Assembly: GCF_025791835.1 (NCBI RefSeq) | Contig: NZ_JAOXLP010000044.1 | Span: 1 to 20,775 of the forward strand | From: Roseomonas xinghualingensis | Lineage (GTDB): Bacteria > Pseudomonadota > Alphaproteobacteria > Acetobacterales > Acetobacteraceae | DNA: 20,775 bases | Reading direction: 5' to 3' | Shown: positions 7,680 through 15,583 of the stretch, piece by piece | Layout of the letters: each line of letters opens with the position of its first letter | Position numbering within the stretch: the first letter of the stretch is position 1 | Position numbers and translations under genes: made by a program | Notes under the pieces: generated by a model | What the model was told of the DNA's origin: nothing | What the model saw: only the letters and a program-made list of their open reading frames with translations | Database searches by the model: none

Positions 7680-8501
7680 GTGACCGAGGCAGCCAGCTTC
7701 ACCGCGAGCGACGGCGAGACGATCGCCTACTACATAGACGACTTCACGGATCCCTGGCGGGACGCCCCCGTGATGTTCCTGCTGCACTCTGCCATGGGCA
7801 ATTCAGAGCGCTTTTATTCCTGGGTGCCCGGGCTGGCGCGGCACTTCCGGCTCATCCGGATGGACCTGCGGGGTCATGGCCGGTCCAGCGTTCCGGCCCC
7901 CTCCGTGCCACTGACCATGGACCGGCTGGTTGACGACGTGCTGGAGCTGATGGCCCGGCTGGGAGTGGAGAAGGCACATCTGACCGCCAATTCCGCCGGC
8001 GGCTACGTGGCCCAGAACCTCGCCATGCGTGAGCCGGAAAAGGTGCTGAGCATGGCCGTGGTCGGCTCTACCCCCGGTCTCAGCCCCGAAGCCCTGAAAT
8101 GGCTGCCCCGCATCAAGGCCGAGGGGCTGCGCCCTTTCCTGGCAGACACCATCGCCATGCGCTTCGACCTCGCCACCACCGATCCTGGCATGGTTGACTG
8201 GTTCCTTGACCAGACGGAGGAGAACGACCCAGACTTCGTCGTGCGCTTCATCGGCTATGCCGCGACACAGGACTGGAGCGACCAGCTTCACCGCATCCGC
8301 TGCCCCAGCCTCGTGATCCTGCCCGGAGCGGAGACGGTCGGCGCGGCCGCGCTCTATGATACCATGGCGCAGCGCATCCCGGATGTTCGGATGCTCGCCT
8401 ACGAGCACATGCCGCACAACATCGCGGACATGATGCCGGATCGCTGCGTGGCCGACATCCTCTCCTTTCACCGCGACAAGTTTGGCTACCCGAAGAGCTG
8501 A
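7680..8501 (+). CDS. Alpha/beta hydrolase 1
   Basis: This 273-residue serine hydrolase has the alpha/beta fold and resembles enol-lactonase or deformylase-type family members from ring-cleavage pathways. Visible elements are the oxyanion region LLHSAMG (35-41), MDLRGHGRS (61-69) and the nucleophile elbow TANSAGGY with Ser105. The catalytic His is in MPHN (H246), and an acid is probably in the PGAE segment near residue 217. The elbow begins with Ala (ANSAG) rather than the usual Gly. No signal peptide is present, so it is cytoplasmic. The GTG at 7680 is preceded by GGGGAGAG, which decides the start; the TTG at 7656 overlaps the Bug 2 stop and has no such site. It is a tandem paralogue of the next gene. 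Confidence 0.88.
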   Translation: MTEAASFTASDGETIAYYIDDFTDPWRDAPVMFLLHSAMGNSERFYSWVPGLARHFRLIRMDLRGHGRSSVPAPSVPLTMDRLVDDVLELMARLGVEKAHLTANSAGGYVAQNLAMREPEKVLSMAVVGSTPGLSPEALKWLPRIKAEGLRPFLADTIAMRFDLATTDPGMVDWFLDQTEENDPDFVVRFIGYAATQDWSDQLHRIRCPSLVILPGAETVGAAALYDTMAQRIPDVRMLAYEHMPHNIADMMPDRCVADILSFHRDKFGYPKS

Positions 8502-8503
8502 CC

Positions 8504-9364
8504 ATGAGCCATCCGCCCGAAACCATGGCGTCCGCCGGGGCCACGCCGCTCACCCCCACCATGGCCTTTCACGCGACCAGCGACGGAATCCGCCTGGCTT
8601 GGCGCCTGGATGACTTCACCGATCCCTGGCGCCCACGCCGCGAGCCGATCCTCCTGCTGCACCCCGCCATGGGCGCCTATCGCCGCTGGTACGCGTGGAT
8701 TCCTATCCTGGCCCGCGAGTTCCCGGTGATCTCGATGGATCTGCGCGGCCACGGCGCTTCCGAGGTCCCGGACGAAACCCGCCCCATCACGGTCGAGCGT
8801 CTATGCGACGACGTGCGGGAGTTGCTGGACGGTCTTGGCGTGCCCCGCGTCCACCTCGTCGGCAATTCGGCGGGAGGCTATGTCGGGCAGCGGCTGGCAA
8901 TCGAGGACCCGCAGCGGATCACCACGCTTTCGCTCTTCGCCTCCACCCCTGGACTGCGGAACAGCAAGGCAGGCTTCTGGCCGGCCGAGATCGCGCGCAT
9001 GGGACTGGAGAACTTCGTGCGCGCCACGGTGGCAGACCGTTTTCCCGACGGAACAGATCCCGGCTTGGTGGACTGGTTCTGCCGCCAGACCGGCGGCAAC
9101 GACCCGCGCTGGATCAGCCGCTTCGTCACCCATATGGCCAGCCGCGACTGGACGGAAGATCTCCAGCGCATCGCCTGCCCGACGCTGATCGTGGCCCCCG
9201 GGCTGGAGCCGATCGGGTCGCACAACCAGTACGAGGTAATGCGGGACCTGATCCCACGGGCGGAACTGCTGACCTATGAGGGAATGCCGCACAACCTCGG
9301 CGATGCCGTACCGGAGCGATGCGCGCGCGATGTCCTCGCCTTCCTCACCCGGCAGGCAGGCTGA
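8504..9364 (+). CDS. Alpha/beta hydrolase 2
   Basis: This 286-residue alpha/beta hydrolase is the last gene of the operon and begins two bases after hydrolase 1. It shares many blocks with its neighbour: DDFTDPWR, NSAGGYV, STPGL, LVDWF and MPHN. The nucleophile elbow is canonical, GNSAGG with Ser122, and the catalytic His is H263. The N-terminus carries about 18 extra residues, and an alternative ATG at 8525 would remove seven of them. Two diverged copies in tandem suggest two successive ester, lactone or amide hydrolysis steps, or two related substrates; this is inferred. It converges with the ketopantoate-reductase-like gene across 19 bases with no clear terminator. Confidence 0.88.
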   Translation: MSHPPETMASAGATPLTPTMAFHATSDGIRLAWRLDDFTDPWRPRREPILLLHPAMGAYRRWYAWIPILAREFPVISMDLRGHGASEVPDETRPITVERLCDDVRELLDGLGVPRVHLVGNSAGGYVGQRLAIEDPQRITTLSLFASTPGLRNSKAGFWPAEIARMGLENFVRATVADRFPDGTDPGLVDWFCRQTGGNDPRWISRFVTHMASRDWTEDLQRIACPTLIVAPGLEPIGSHNQYEVMRDLIPRAELLTYEGMPHNLGDAVPERCARDVLAFLTRQAG

Positions 9365-9383
9365 CCAGCGGCGCGTCGGAGGG

Positions 9384-10409
9384 CTAGGCCACGGCGGTGA
9401 CCGCCGCGTCCAGCGCTGCAACCAGTCGTTCGTTGACCGGGGCGGAAAGCCCGAGGCGCCGTGCCTGCGCCACTGCCGCCCCGTTGATCAGATGGGCCTC
9501 GGTCCGCCGGCCGCGGGCGAGGTCCTGGGCCATGCCGCTGACGGCCGAGGGGCTCAACGCCTCGCCGTAGCGAATCAGCCCCGCTTCCAGAGTGGCCCGC
9601 GCCGCCGCGTCGCCCCGCGCGGCCGCCACCCAGGTGGCTCCGGGCATCCCACAGATCGGATCAGGCGCGACACCGGCCGCGTCCGCGGTGACGACCACCT
9701 CGAAAGCCGCCTCCGTCATCTCCGCGCGCAGCGCCGGATCGAGGAAAAGGTCCCGGGTCGGCCGTCCATGCAGCGCCGAGAGTGGCGAGGTCATGCAGTT
9801 GAACACCATCTTTCCCCATCGCGCGGCCGGCAGGTCGTCCAGCGCCTCCGCACCATCGATCTGGCCGAGCAGCCGGACGAGCGCATGGATGCGCGGCGTG
9901 GCCGGGCCGGAGATCTCGCCCAGCCGGAAGGTCGCCGCGCCGCCCTGCAGGCGCTGGCGATGCCGCCGCATCACGCCGGGCTCCACGAGGTTGGCGAAGA
10001 GCCCCGTGACGATGCAGCCAATCACCCGCGCGCTCCCCAGCCGTTCCGCCATCTCGAGGTCAGCGAGGGCGTTGAGCGTAACGAGATAGGGGCCGCGATA
10101 AACGGCTTCGAGGCGGTCCACGACTGCGGGCGCGTCGGCCAGCTTCGTGCAGAGAATAATCAGGCGCGGCGTGAGGCGCGGAATCTCCTCGGGCAAATCG
10201 ATCATGTCGAGGGCGACGTTCAGATGGCCGGAGGGTTCCTCGATGCGCAGTCCTCGCTCGCGGATGGCACGGCGGTTCGGCTCCCACGGTTCGAGAACGG
10301 AAACTGCCTCTCCGGCAGCCGCAAGATGCCCCGCAATATAGGCGCCGACGGCACCGGCGCCGACAACGAGGACGGGAGCCTGCTCGACGGAAGGCGGTGC
10401 ACCGATCAA
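9384..10409 (-). CDS. Ketopantoate reductase-like (PanE/ApbA) dehydrogenase
   Basis: This 341-residue protein has the two-domain architecture of 2-dehydropantoate 2-reductases. An N-terminal Rossmann fold carries GAGAVG (residues 17-22), and LCTK (K89) stands where the family has a conserved lysine. A C-terminal helical domain carries WGKMVFN, whose Lys200 and Asn204 match the catalytic Lys and Asn of PanE. Family members reduce 2-keto acids with NADPH. In this catabolic setting it probably acts on a pathway keto or hydroxy acid rather than making pantothenate. The start is TTG, decided by GGAGAA five bases upstream; the open frame reaches 10514 but those codons lie in the divergent promoter region. 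It diverges from the DapA-like gene with 80 bases between. Confidence 0.87.
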   Translation of the reverse strand: MIGAPPSVEQAPVLVVGAGAVGAYIAGHLAAAGEAVSVLEPWEPNRRAIRERGLRIEEPSGHLNVALDMIDLPEEIPRLTPRLIILCTKLADAPAVVDRLEAVYRGPYLVTLNALADLEMAERLGSARVIGCIVTGLFANLVEPGVMRRHRQRLQGGAATFRLGEISGPATPRIHALVRLLGQIDGAEALDDLPAARWGKMVFNCMTSPLSALHGRPTRDLFLDPALRAEMTEAAFEVVVTADAAGVAPDPICGMPGATWVAAARGDAAARATLEAGLIRYGEALSPSAVSGMAQDLARGRRTEAHLINGAAVAQARRLGLSAPVNERLVAALDAAVTAVA

Positions 10410-10489
10410 GGAAGTTCTCCGGGGTCCGTTCGCGTTGCCGCACGCTATCACAGTCGCCACGATGCGGGAGCCGCGGAAAGAGGCATGGC

Positions 10490-11461
10490 ATGAAATACGC
10501 ACTCGGGGATGCACGTGACTGGGTACGGGAAACGCTCCGCGGCTACCTGGCCGTGCTCTACACGCCCTTCCGCGAGGATGGTTCGATCGACGAGGCCGGA
10601 TTACGCCACAACGTCAACCGGACCCTTAGCCTGCCCGGCGTGGGCGGGCTGTCCGTGAACGCCTTGCACCAGGAATTTTGGACCCTGACCGATGGCGAGC
10701 GGAAGCGCCTGGTCGAGATCGTGCTGGAGAAGGTGGCGGGGAGGGCGCCGGTAGTCGTGGGCTGCTCCGACCCATCCGCTGACAAGGCCGTTGATTTCGC
10801 TCAGCACGCTGCGGCGGCCGGCGCCGACCTCGTGATGGCCTGGCCCCCGTTCTACGGCCCCCGCTCGGCGGAGAGCGTGCGGCGGTACTACGAATATGTG
10901 GCCGGGCGCATCGGGATCGGCCTCATCCTCTACAGCACCACCCTGCCGGAGCTGGGCTATTACCTGGCGCCGCTGCAGGTGGAGGCGCTGCTCGGATGCA
11001 AGCCCGTCTGTGCCGTGCAGAACACTACGTTCAACCTCGCGCAATACGGCGCCATGCTGGAGCGGGTCGGGTCAGAGATCTCCGTCGCGACCTCCCTAGA
11101 GGAATACCATCTGTTCGGCCAGATGGCCTTTCCAGAACGCGCGCCGCACTTCCTGATCGGCTCGTCACGCCCGATCCTCTGCCAAACGGCGGAGCACCCG
11201 CACTGTGGCCGCTTCGTCGAAGCCATCCGGGATGGCGATATCATGGACGCGGCCGCCCATGCGCGCCGCATCATGGCCATCGCGGACCGCTTGCAGAGCC
11301 GCTACTTCGCCCAGGGCTTTCACCATGTTGGCCTCTTCAAGCATGTGGCTGACTGCCTGGGCATGAGGGCGGGGTCGACACGTCCGGGTGTCGCGCCAGC
11401 AACTGAGGCCGAGCGCGAGGAGGTGACGCGGGTTCTGCGTGAGTTTGGGCTGCTTGCTTGA
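10490..11461 (+). CDS. DapA/NAL-superfamily protein lacking the Schiff-base lysine
   Basis: This 323-residue TIM-barrel protein is of the dihydrodipicolinate synthase/N-acetylneuraminate lyase superfamily. The fold is clear: AVLYTPFREDGSID at the start, GCSDPSADKAVDFAQHAAAAGAD, and ILYSTTLPEL, whose Tyr148 matches the catalytic tyrosine. The strand that normally ends in the Schiff-base lysine (as in VGIKEAS) reads VCAVQNTTFN, so Gln177 (CAG) replaces Lys. The usual GTTGE motif is also altered, to NALHQEFWTLT. Standard class I aldolase chemistry is therefore unlikely; it may be a hydratase or hydrolase, or a binding protein. AAAGAGG six bases before the ATG at 10490 sets the start. The stop at 11459-11461 precedes the racemase-like gene by 77 bases. 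Confidence 0.87.
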   Translation: MKYALGDARDWVRETLRGYLAVLYTPFREDGSIDEAGLRHNVNRTLSLPGVGGLSVNALHQEFWTLTDGERKRLVEIVLEKVAGRAPVVVGCSDPSADKAVDFAQHAAAAGADLVMAWPPFYGPRSAESVRRYYEYVAGRIGIGLILYSTTLPELGYYLAPLQVEALLGCKPVCAVQNTTFNLAQYGAMLERVGSEISVATSLEEYHLFGQMAFPERAPHFLIGSSRPILCQTAEHPHCGRFVEAIRDGDIMDAAAHARRIMAIADRLQSRYFAQGFHHVGLFKHVADCLGMRAGSTRPGVAPATEAEREEVTRVLREFGLLA

Positions 11462-11538
11462 GTGCCGGTTCGCGGGTGCTGCTTGCCAGCACTGGTCAGT
11501 TGTCTATCACTCTGGGCAACTGCATGGAGACGTCAGGA

Positions 11539-12414
11539 ATGACAGCCACCACGACCTCAAAGTTCCGCTTCCTCATGGTCCGGCATTTTACGCTGCCCGA
11601 GCACGTTCATGAGCGATTCGGCATGAACGACCGTGCACCCAAGGAAGCCATGCTGATGAACTATCAGCACCTAGCCCCCCTGCTTGAGGACGTAGAGTGG
11701 GATTTTCATCCAGGGCCTATGGCGACGCATGGCGACGGTGACGGCTATCCCGAGACACGTGAGGAGCTAGCGATCGTCGGAACCAACCGACTGCCCGTGG
11801 TGCGCGAGGCGTGCGAGAGCGGCCGGTACAATGGCATCATTCTTCTGGGGGGTGTCGATCCCGGCTTCTGGGAGGCGCGTGAGATCGCGCATCCCTATGG
11901 TGTAGCGGTGACAGCCAACGCCTTCGCCCAGATGCATATCGCCTGCATGCTCGGCGCCCGCTTCAGCGTGCTCGACATCTCGGAAGGTCAGAGTGTTAAG
12001 ATGGTGGATCTGATCCGCCTGTATGGCTTTGCGGATCGCTGCGCGTCACTTCGAGTCGTGGACTATCCCCTGCCGCGTAAGCCCTTCGACTATGGCCGCT
12101 CGACGCTAGAGGAGCGCCGCGGCTTCGCAAGGGGTGAGCCTTCCGCCATGCTCGAGGAGGCTGTGCAGCAGGCCATCGCCTGCGTTGAGGAAGATGGGGC
12201 GGAGAGTATCATCCTGGGCTGCTCCGGCTGCTACTGGCTTCAGGACCCCTTGCAGAAGCGCCTGAGGGAGATGGGCTGGGACGTCCCCGTATTGGAGGGC
12301 TACCGCGCCGCGATCGAGATGGCGAAGATGATGGTCAATCTTGGCGTCAGCAGCAGCGGCGTGGCTTTTCCTCCACCGCTGCCGCGCCGCTGGCGCCGCA
12401 TCAAGACGTTCTGA
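11539..12414 (+). CDS. Asp/Glu/hydantoin racemase-like protein, copy 2
   Basis: This 291-residue paralogue of the protein at 523-1371 shares blocks such as NRLP, VREACESGR, DPG, AQMHIA, AESIILGCS and VLEGYRAAIE. As in copy 1, only the C-terminal catalytic cysteine is present (C228). The N-terminal site reads ILLGGVDPG, with G104 in place of Cys. A further Cys lies at 231 (GCSGCYW), which copy 1 lacks (Ser there). The open frame extends upstream from a TTG at 11458, but GGAGA nine bases before the ATG at 11539 and alignment with copy 1 favour the shorter form. It is co-oriented with the DapA-like gene and ends at a strong hairpin. Confidence 0.86.
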   Translation: MTATTTSKFRFLMVRHFTLPEHVHERFGMNDRAPKEAMLMNYQHLAPLLEDVEWDFHPGPMATHGDGDGYPETREELAIVGTNRLPVVREACESGRYNGIILLGGVDPGFWEAREIAHPYGVAVTANAFAQMHIACMLGARFSVLDISEGQSVKMVDLIRLYGFADRCASLRVVDYPLPRKPFDYGRSTLEERRGFARGEPSAMLEEAVQQAIACVEEDGAESIILGCSGCYWLQDPLQKRLREMGWDVPVLEGYRAAIEMAKMMVNLGVSSSGVAFPPPLPRRWRRIKTF

Positions 12415-12421
12415 CTGGATG

Positions 12422-12445
12422 AGGGGCGGCCAAGGGGCCGCCCCT
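12422..12445. terminator. Hairpin between convergent genes
   Basis: AGGGGCGGCC (12422-12431) and GGCCGCCCCT (12436-12445) form a perfect 10-bp stem with the loop AAGG. On the plus strand it is followed by ATTTGTTC, a weak T-rich tail. It sits between the convergent racemase 2 and Bug 3 genes, and its right arm overlaps the last two bases of the Bug 3 stop codon. It is best read as the terminator of the plus-strand unit. It may act bidirectionally, although the minus side has no T-tract. Confidence 0.75.
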
Positions 12446-13397
12446 ATTTGTTCAGGTCCACTGTCCTGGAGATGGTGATCCACTGATCCACCATCTGTGC
12501 GGTGGCCGCCTGGTGCGCATCGGGTTCACTTGCGATGGGGTAGACGCCCCTGTTTCGCAACGCGGGCCCTACTGAGGAGTCATTGAGCGCCGCGGCGAAC
12601 GCGTCCCGGATCCTCTTTCGGGCTGGCATGGGCGTTGCCGCCGGCACGTGGATGCCCCAGACGCTGGACACGTCTACGCCCGGCACCCCCTGCTCCTCGA
12701 AGGTCTTCACATTCGGCAGAGAAGGATCGCGCGCCGTCGTGGCCAGGCCGATGAGTTGTTCGTTGTCCAGAAGGGCACGCGGCCCATTAAACATCACCCC
12801 AACATCGCCCGCCAGCAACCCGGACATGAGCGGCCCGGTGGAGCGATAGGGGACATGCGTCATCTCAATGCCCGCGCGCAGGCAGAACAGTACGCCTGCA
12901 AAATGCGTGGAGGCGCCGATCCCGCCGGAGCCATAGGCTATCCCGCCCGGATCGCGCTTGGCCGCCATGATCAGGTCCGGCAGCGTCTTAGTGGTGGCCC
13001 GCGGACCTGCCATCAAGATGACTGGCGATTCCGCGAGCATGGTGACGCCGGCAAAGTCCTTGAGCGTGTCATAGGGCAGCTGCTTTTGGATGGCCGGATT
13101 GAAGTAAAAGGCATTGTCCGCCGCCAGGATGGTATGCCCATCAGGTTCTGCCCTGGCTACGAGCTGTGTACCGACAACCGTTGCCATGTCGGTGCGATTC
13201 TCGATGACGACGGTCTGGCCGAGCCTCTCGCTTACAATTGGCGCTAGTTGCCTAACCAATACATCAGTGCCGCCGCCAGCGGCGCGCGGCACGACGATGC
13301 GGATCGTCCGGGAGGGAAAACCTCCCTGAGCTAGGGCTGGCGCTGAAAGGGCTGCAGCAAGCAGTCCTCCTACCACTTCGCGTCGCACGAGGCTCAT
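12444..13397 (-). CDS. Bug/TctC-family solute-binding protein 3
   Basis: This 317-residue periplasmic receptor is the third Bug-family protein. A signal peptide (VRREVVGGLLAAALSAPALA) is followed by FPSRTIRIVVPRAAGGGTD. The later elements IENRTDMATVVG, PDGHTILAAD, GSGGIGAST, THVPYRSTGPL and LPNVKTFEEQG are family hallmarks. It resembles Bug 1 more than Bug 2, sharing GIGAST-type and STGP blocks. GGGAG eight bases upstream supports the ATG. It is transcribed alone on the minus strand, converging with racemase 2, and probably uses a promoter in the 13398-13500 region. As with the other Bug genes, no membrane partner is encoded nearby. Confidence 0.94.
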   Translation of the reverse strand: MSLVRREVVGGLLAAALSAPALAQGGFPSRTIRIVVPRAAGGGTDVLVRQLAPIVSERLGQTVVIENRTDMATVVGTQLVARAEPDGHTILAADNAFYFNPAIQKQLPYDTLKDFAGVTMLAESPVILMAGPRATTKTLPDLIMAAKRDPGGIAYGSGGIGASTHFAGVLFCLRAGIEMTHVPYRSTGPLMSGLLAGDVGVMFNGPRALLDNEQLIGLATTARDPSLPNVKTFEEQGVPGVDVSSVWGIHVPAATPMPARKRIRDAFAAALNDSSVGPALRNRGVYPIASEPDAHQAATAQMVDQWITISRTVDLNK

Positions 13398-14024
13398 TGA
13401 GTCTGCTCCCTAATGTCTCCTGATGAAGCGGAGACAGAATGACGCTCCAGATTCGATCCGATGAAGATCTTGTTGCAGACTCGGCATCGGTCCCGGTGAA
13501 GTCAACCACCTGCTGCCGTGACAGCCCTTCAGCATGGGCATTCTGTCGCTATGCAGCACTGCTCTGCGTTGGTTTTACTCGTCTGCGCTATGTCCAGTGC
13601 AAGAGAGCGCGCATATCATGGCACCGTCCGAATCTGACGAAGCACTCCTTGAGGTCGGATTGCAGAGTCCCTCTTCCCATTGCTCTGGCCGTCCCTTGTC
13701 ACGGCGCTGATCTCTGACCAGACTCGGACGGCACACCTGCTCGCTCTGGAGAAGGCTCTTAAGGGAGAGGGGGGTACGACCAGCGTCCGGATGGCGCGAG
13801 CACTCTCAGAGAGGTTGAGACGCCGCGGCGTGGTTCTTGGAGCAGCTTCTGGCATGAGTGTTGATCTGAGGGCTGTCATCGCAGCTACCGAGGAGAGAGG
13901 TTGGCCTTTAGCGGAACGGCCGCTTTCGGCCAGAGAGAGCCGAGATTAGTTCGAGGCTGGCTGGTGATGATCTGCACGAAACTGCGGAGAGCCCCGGTTT
14001 GATGCTGAACCCTCCCGTGCGCTG
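13398..14024. other. Gene-poor gap between Bug 3 and the amidase
   Basis: This stretch holds the upstream region of the Bug 3 gene (13398 onward) and the downstream region of the amidase (up to 14024). The only frame with protein-like composition is the short plus-strand fragment listed separately. Base composition is lower in GC than in the flanking genes. I see no RNA gene and no clear insertion-sequence ends. Confidence 0.5.
13618..13949 (+). pseudogene. Possible frameshifted small hypothetical gene
   Basis: An ATG at 13618 opens a short frame reading MAPSESDEALLEVG before it is lost. In a shifted frame, from about 13653 to the stop at 13949, a protein-like stretch follows with amphipathic helices (TRTAHLLALEKAL, VRMARALSERLRRRGV, VDLRAVIAATEERGW). 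Joining the two needs one frame change near 13655-13675. I do not recognise the product. It could be the C-terminal remnant of a decayed gene, or an intact small ORF starting at the TTG at 13680. Confidence 0.28.
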
Positions 14025-15425
14025 TCAGGCCGTGTTGGGATCTACCGGTGTCGCCGGTATGCCCGCCGCCTCGATCGTTGCTCCAGCCTCCAGTAGTAGA
14101 TCCTCGCGGTAGCGCCCGGCCAGCAGCTGCACGCCCACTGGTGTGCGCCCGACCAGCCCTGTCGTCACCACCAGCCCCGGCAGCCCCATCAGCGGCAAGC
14201 CCACCTGTGTAAGCTGCGCCTCGATCACACGACGGAAGGCTTCCGGGCTTTCAATGTCAAGCAGGTCCAAGAAGGGCAACTCCGCCGAAACGGGCGAGAT
14301 CGCCACGGGATAGCGCTCGAAAAACAACATCCACTGGCGCACGAAGCCCGCGCGCTTCTGCAGCGCATCCATGAAAGCGAAAAGATCCGGCTCCGGGCAG
14401 AGGGCCTCCATCTGCGCATGGACGAAGCTGGCATCGGCGTCGTTCTCCAGGGCGAAGGCACGCTTCAGCCCGCGCCGGTGCTCCGCCAGCCAGAGCATGG
14501 CCTGAAGTTGTGCCGGCTCACGCAGTGGTGGCAGTTCCGCCTCCTCTACTGTCCAGCCGCCGACCTCCAGCCGCTTCGCCGCATCGCGTAGCGCGGCCTC
14601 TACCTCCGGCACGGTCGCCAGCCCCTCCGGCTTCACGCAGAGCGCGGCGCGCTTCGGAACGGGTGGGCCCTGCATCGGCATCGCGACATACCAGGGCTCG
14701 CTGATGTCGCGCGCTGCCATTGCCTCGAAGGCGAGCTTCACGTCGGCGATGGTCCGGGCAATCGGCCCCGAGACCGCCATGAGCTGTCCGCCGATATGCC
14801 GGTCCGGGGAGGAGGTGTTACGCGCCGGGGTGCGCCCGAGCGTCGGCCGCAGCCCATGCACGCCGCAGGCATAGGCTGGGTAGCGGATGGAGCCTCCGAT
14901 ATCCGTCCCGTGCCCCACTGCGCCGATCCCCGCCGCCGTGGCTGCCGCCGCGCCGCCCGAGGAACCACCCGGCGTGATGCGCGGATCCCAAGGGTTCCTA
15001 GTATGTCCGTGCAGCCCGTTGCGGCAGAACCAACGCAGCGAGAAGGCCGGCGCGTTGGTCCGCCCCAGGATGACCGCGCCCGCCTTGCGCAGATTGGCGA
15101 CAACTGGGTTGTCCTCCGTCGCGACGTTGTCCTTTTGGATCTTCAGCCCGTTTGTCGTGGCCCAGCCCTTCTGGTCCGCATTGACCTTGATCGTCACCGG
15201 CACGCCAGCCATCGGGCCAGGCTCCTCGCCGCGCGCGATGGCGGCATCCACCCGTGCCGCCTCGGCCAGCGTCTCCTCCGGCCGGTGATCCACCACGGCG
15301 TTGATCGCGGGGTTCGCCGCCTCTAGCCGAGTCAGCGCATCCTTCGCAATCTCGGTCGCGCTCGCCTCCTTCGCGCGCACCAGGGCTGCGATCTCGGTCG
15401 CAGGGAAGCGCCAGAACTCGGTCAT
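14025..15425 (-). CDS. Amidase (amidase-signature family)
   Basis: This 466-residue protein is a full-length amidase-signature enzyme that hydrolyses carboxamides to acid and ammonia. The Ser-cisSer-Lys triad is complete: Lys80 in VPVTIKVNAD, cis-Ser155 in TPGGSSGGAAAATAAG, and nucleophile Ser179 in GTDIGGSIRYPA. The spacings (75 and 24 residues) match those of characterised family members. No signal peptide is present, so it is cytoplasmic. The ATG at 15425 has GGAG seven bases upstream, while the in-frame GTG at 15431 sits too close to it. It is monocistronic in view; the upstream DNA contains only a decayed gene. The substrate is unknown, but the context of carbamoylase, imidase-like and Bug proteins suggests a half-amide or carboxamide intermediate. 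Confidence 0.93.
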   Translation of the reverse strand: MTEFWRFPATEIAALVRAKEASATEIAKDALTRLEAANPAINAVVDHRPEETLAEAARVDAAIARGEEPGPMAGVPVTIKVNADQKGWATTNGLKIQKDNVATEDNPVVANLRKAGAVILGRTNAPAFSLRWFCRNGLHGHTRNPWDPRITPGGSSGGAAAATAAGIGAVGHGTDIGGSIRYPAYACGVHGLRPTLGRTPARNTSSPDRHIGGQLMAVSGPIARTIADVKLAFEAMAARDISEPWYVAMPMQGPPVPKRAALCVKPEGLATVPEVEAALRDAAKRLEVGGWTVEEAELPPLREPAQLQAMLWLAEHRRGLKRAFALENDADASFVHAQMEALCPEPDLFAFMDALQKRAGFVRQWMLFFERYPVAISPVSAELPFLDLLDIESPEAFRRVIEAQLTQVGLPLMGLPGLVVTTGLVGRTPVGVQLLAGRYREDLLLEAGATIEAAGIPATPVDPNTA

Positions 15426-15583
15426 CGTCACGCTCCAGTATGTGGTGGGAGGTCATGCTCCACAGCACCCGCCCGGGTGTTTACGCTTGCCGATGCCTGG
15501 CTCCTGATTCTCTAGGACGGCCGCCTTGCCTTTCACACGGCGCTCGCTGAGGAAGCACGAGGAAATGCCGCCCGGCGTTCCCA

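Noticed and set aside
10397..10489. 31-residue N-terminal extension of the DapA-like protein
   Set aside because: It overlaps the start region of the divergent gene and is Arg/Ser-rich; the ATG at 10490 has AAAGAGG at the right distance.
9276..10493. 405-residue plus-strand open frame opposite the PanE-like gene
   Set aside because: The minus strand carries complete Rossmann and catalytic motifs; the plus-strand translation is a low-complexity shadow.
10410..10514. Longer PanE-like protein starting at 10514
   Set aside because: The extra residues lack family similarity, cross the divergent promoter and overlap the DapA-like start; a TTG at 10409 has a good GGAGAA site.
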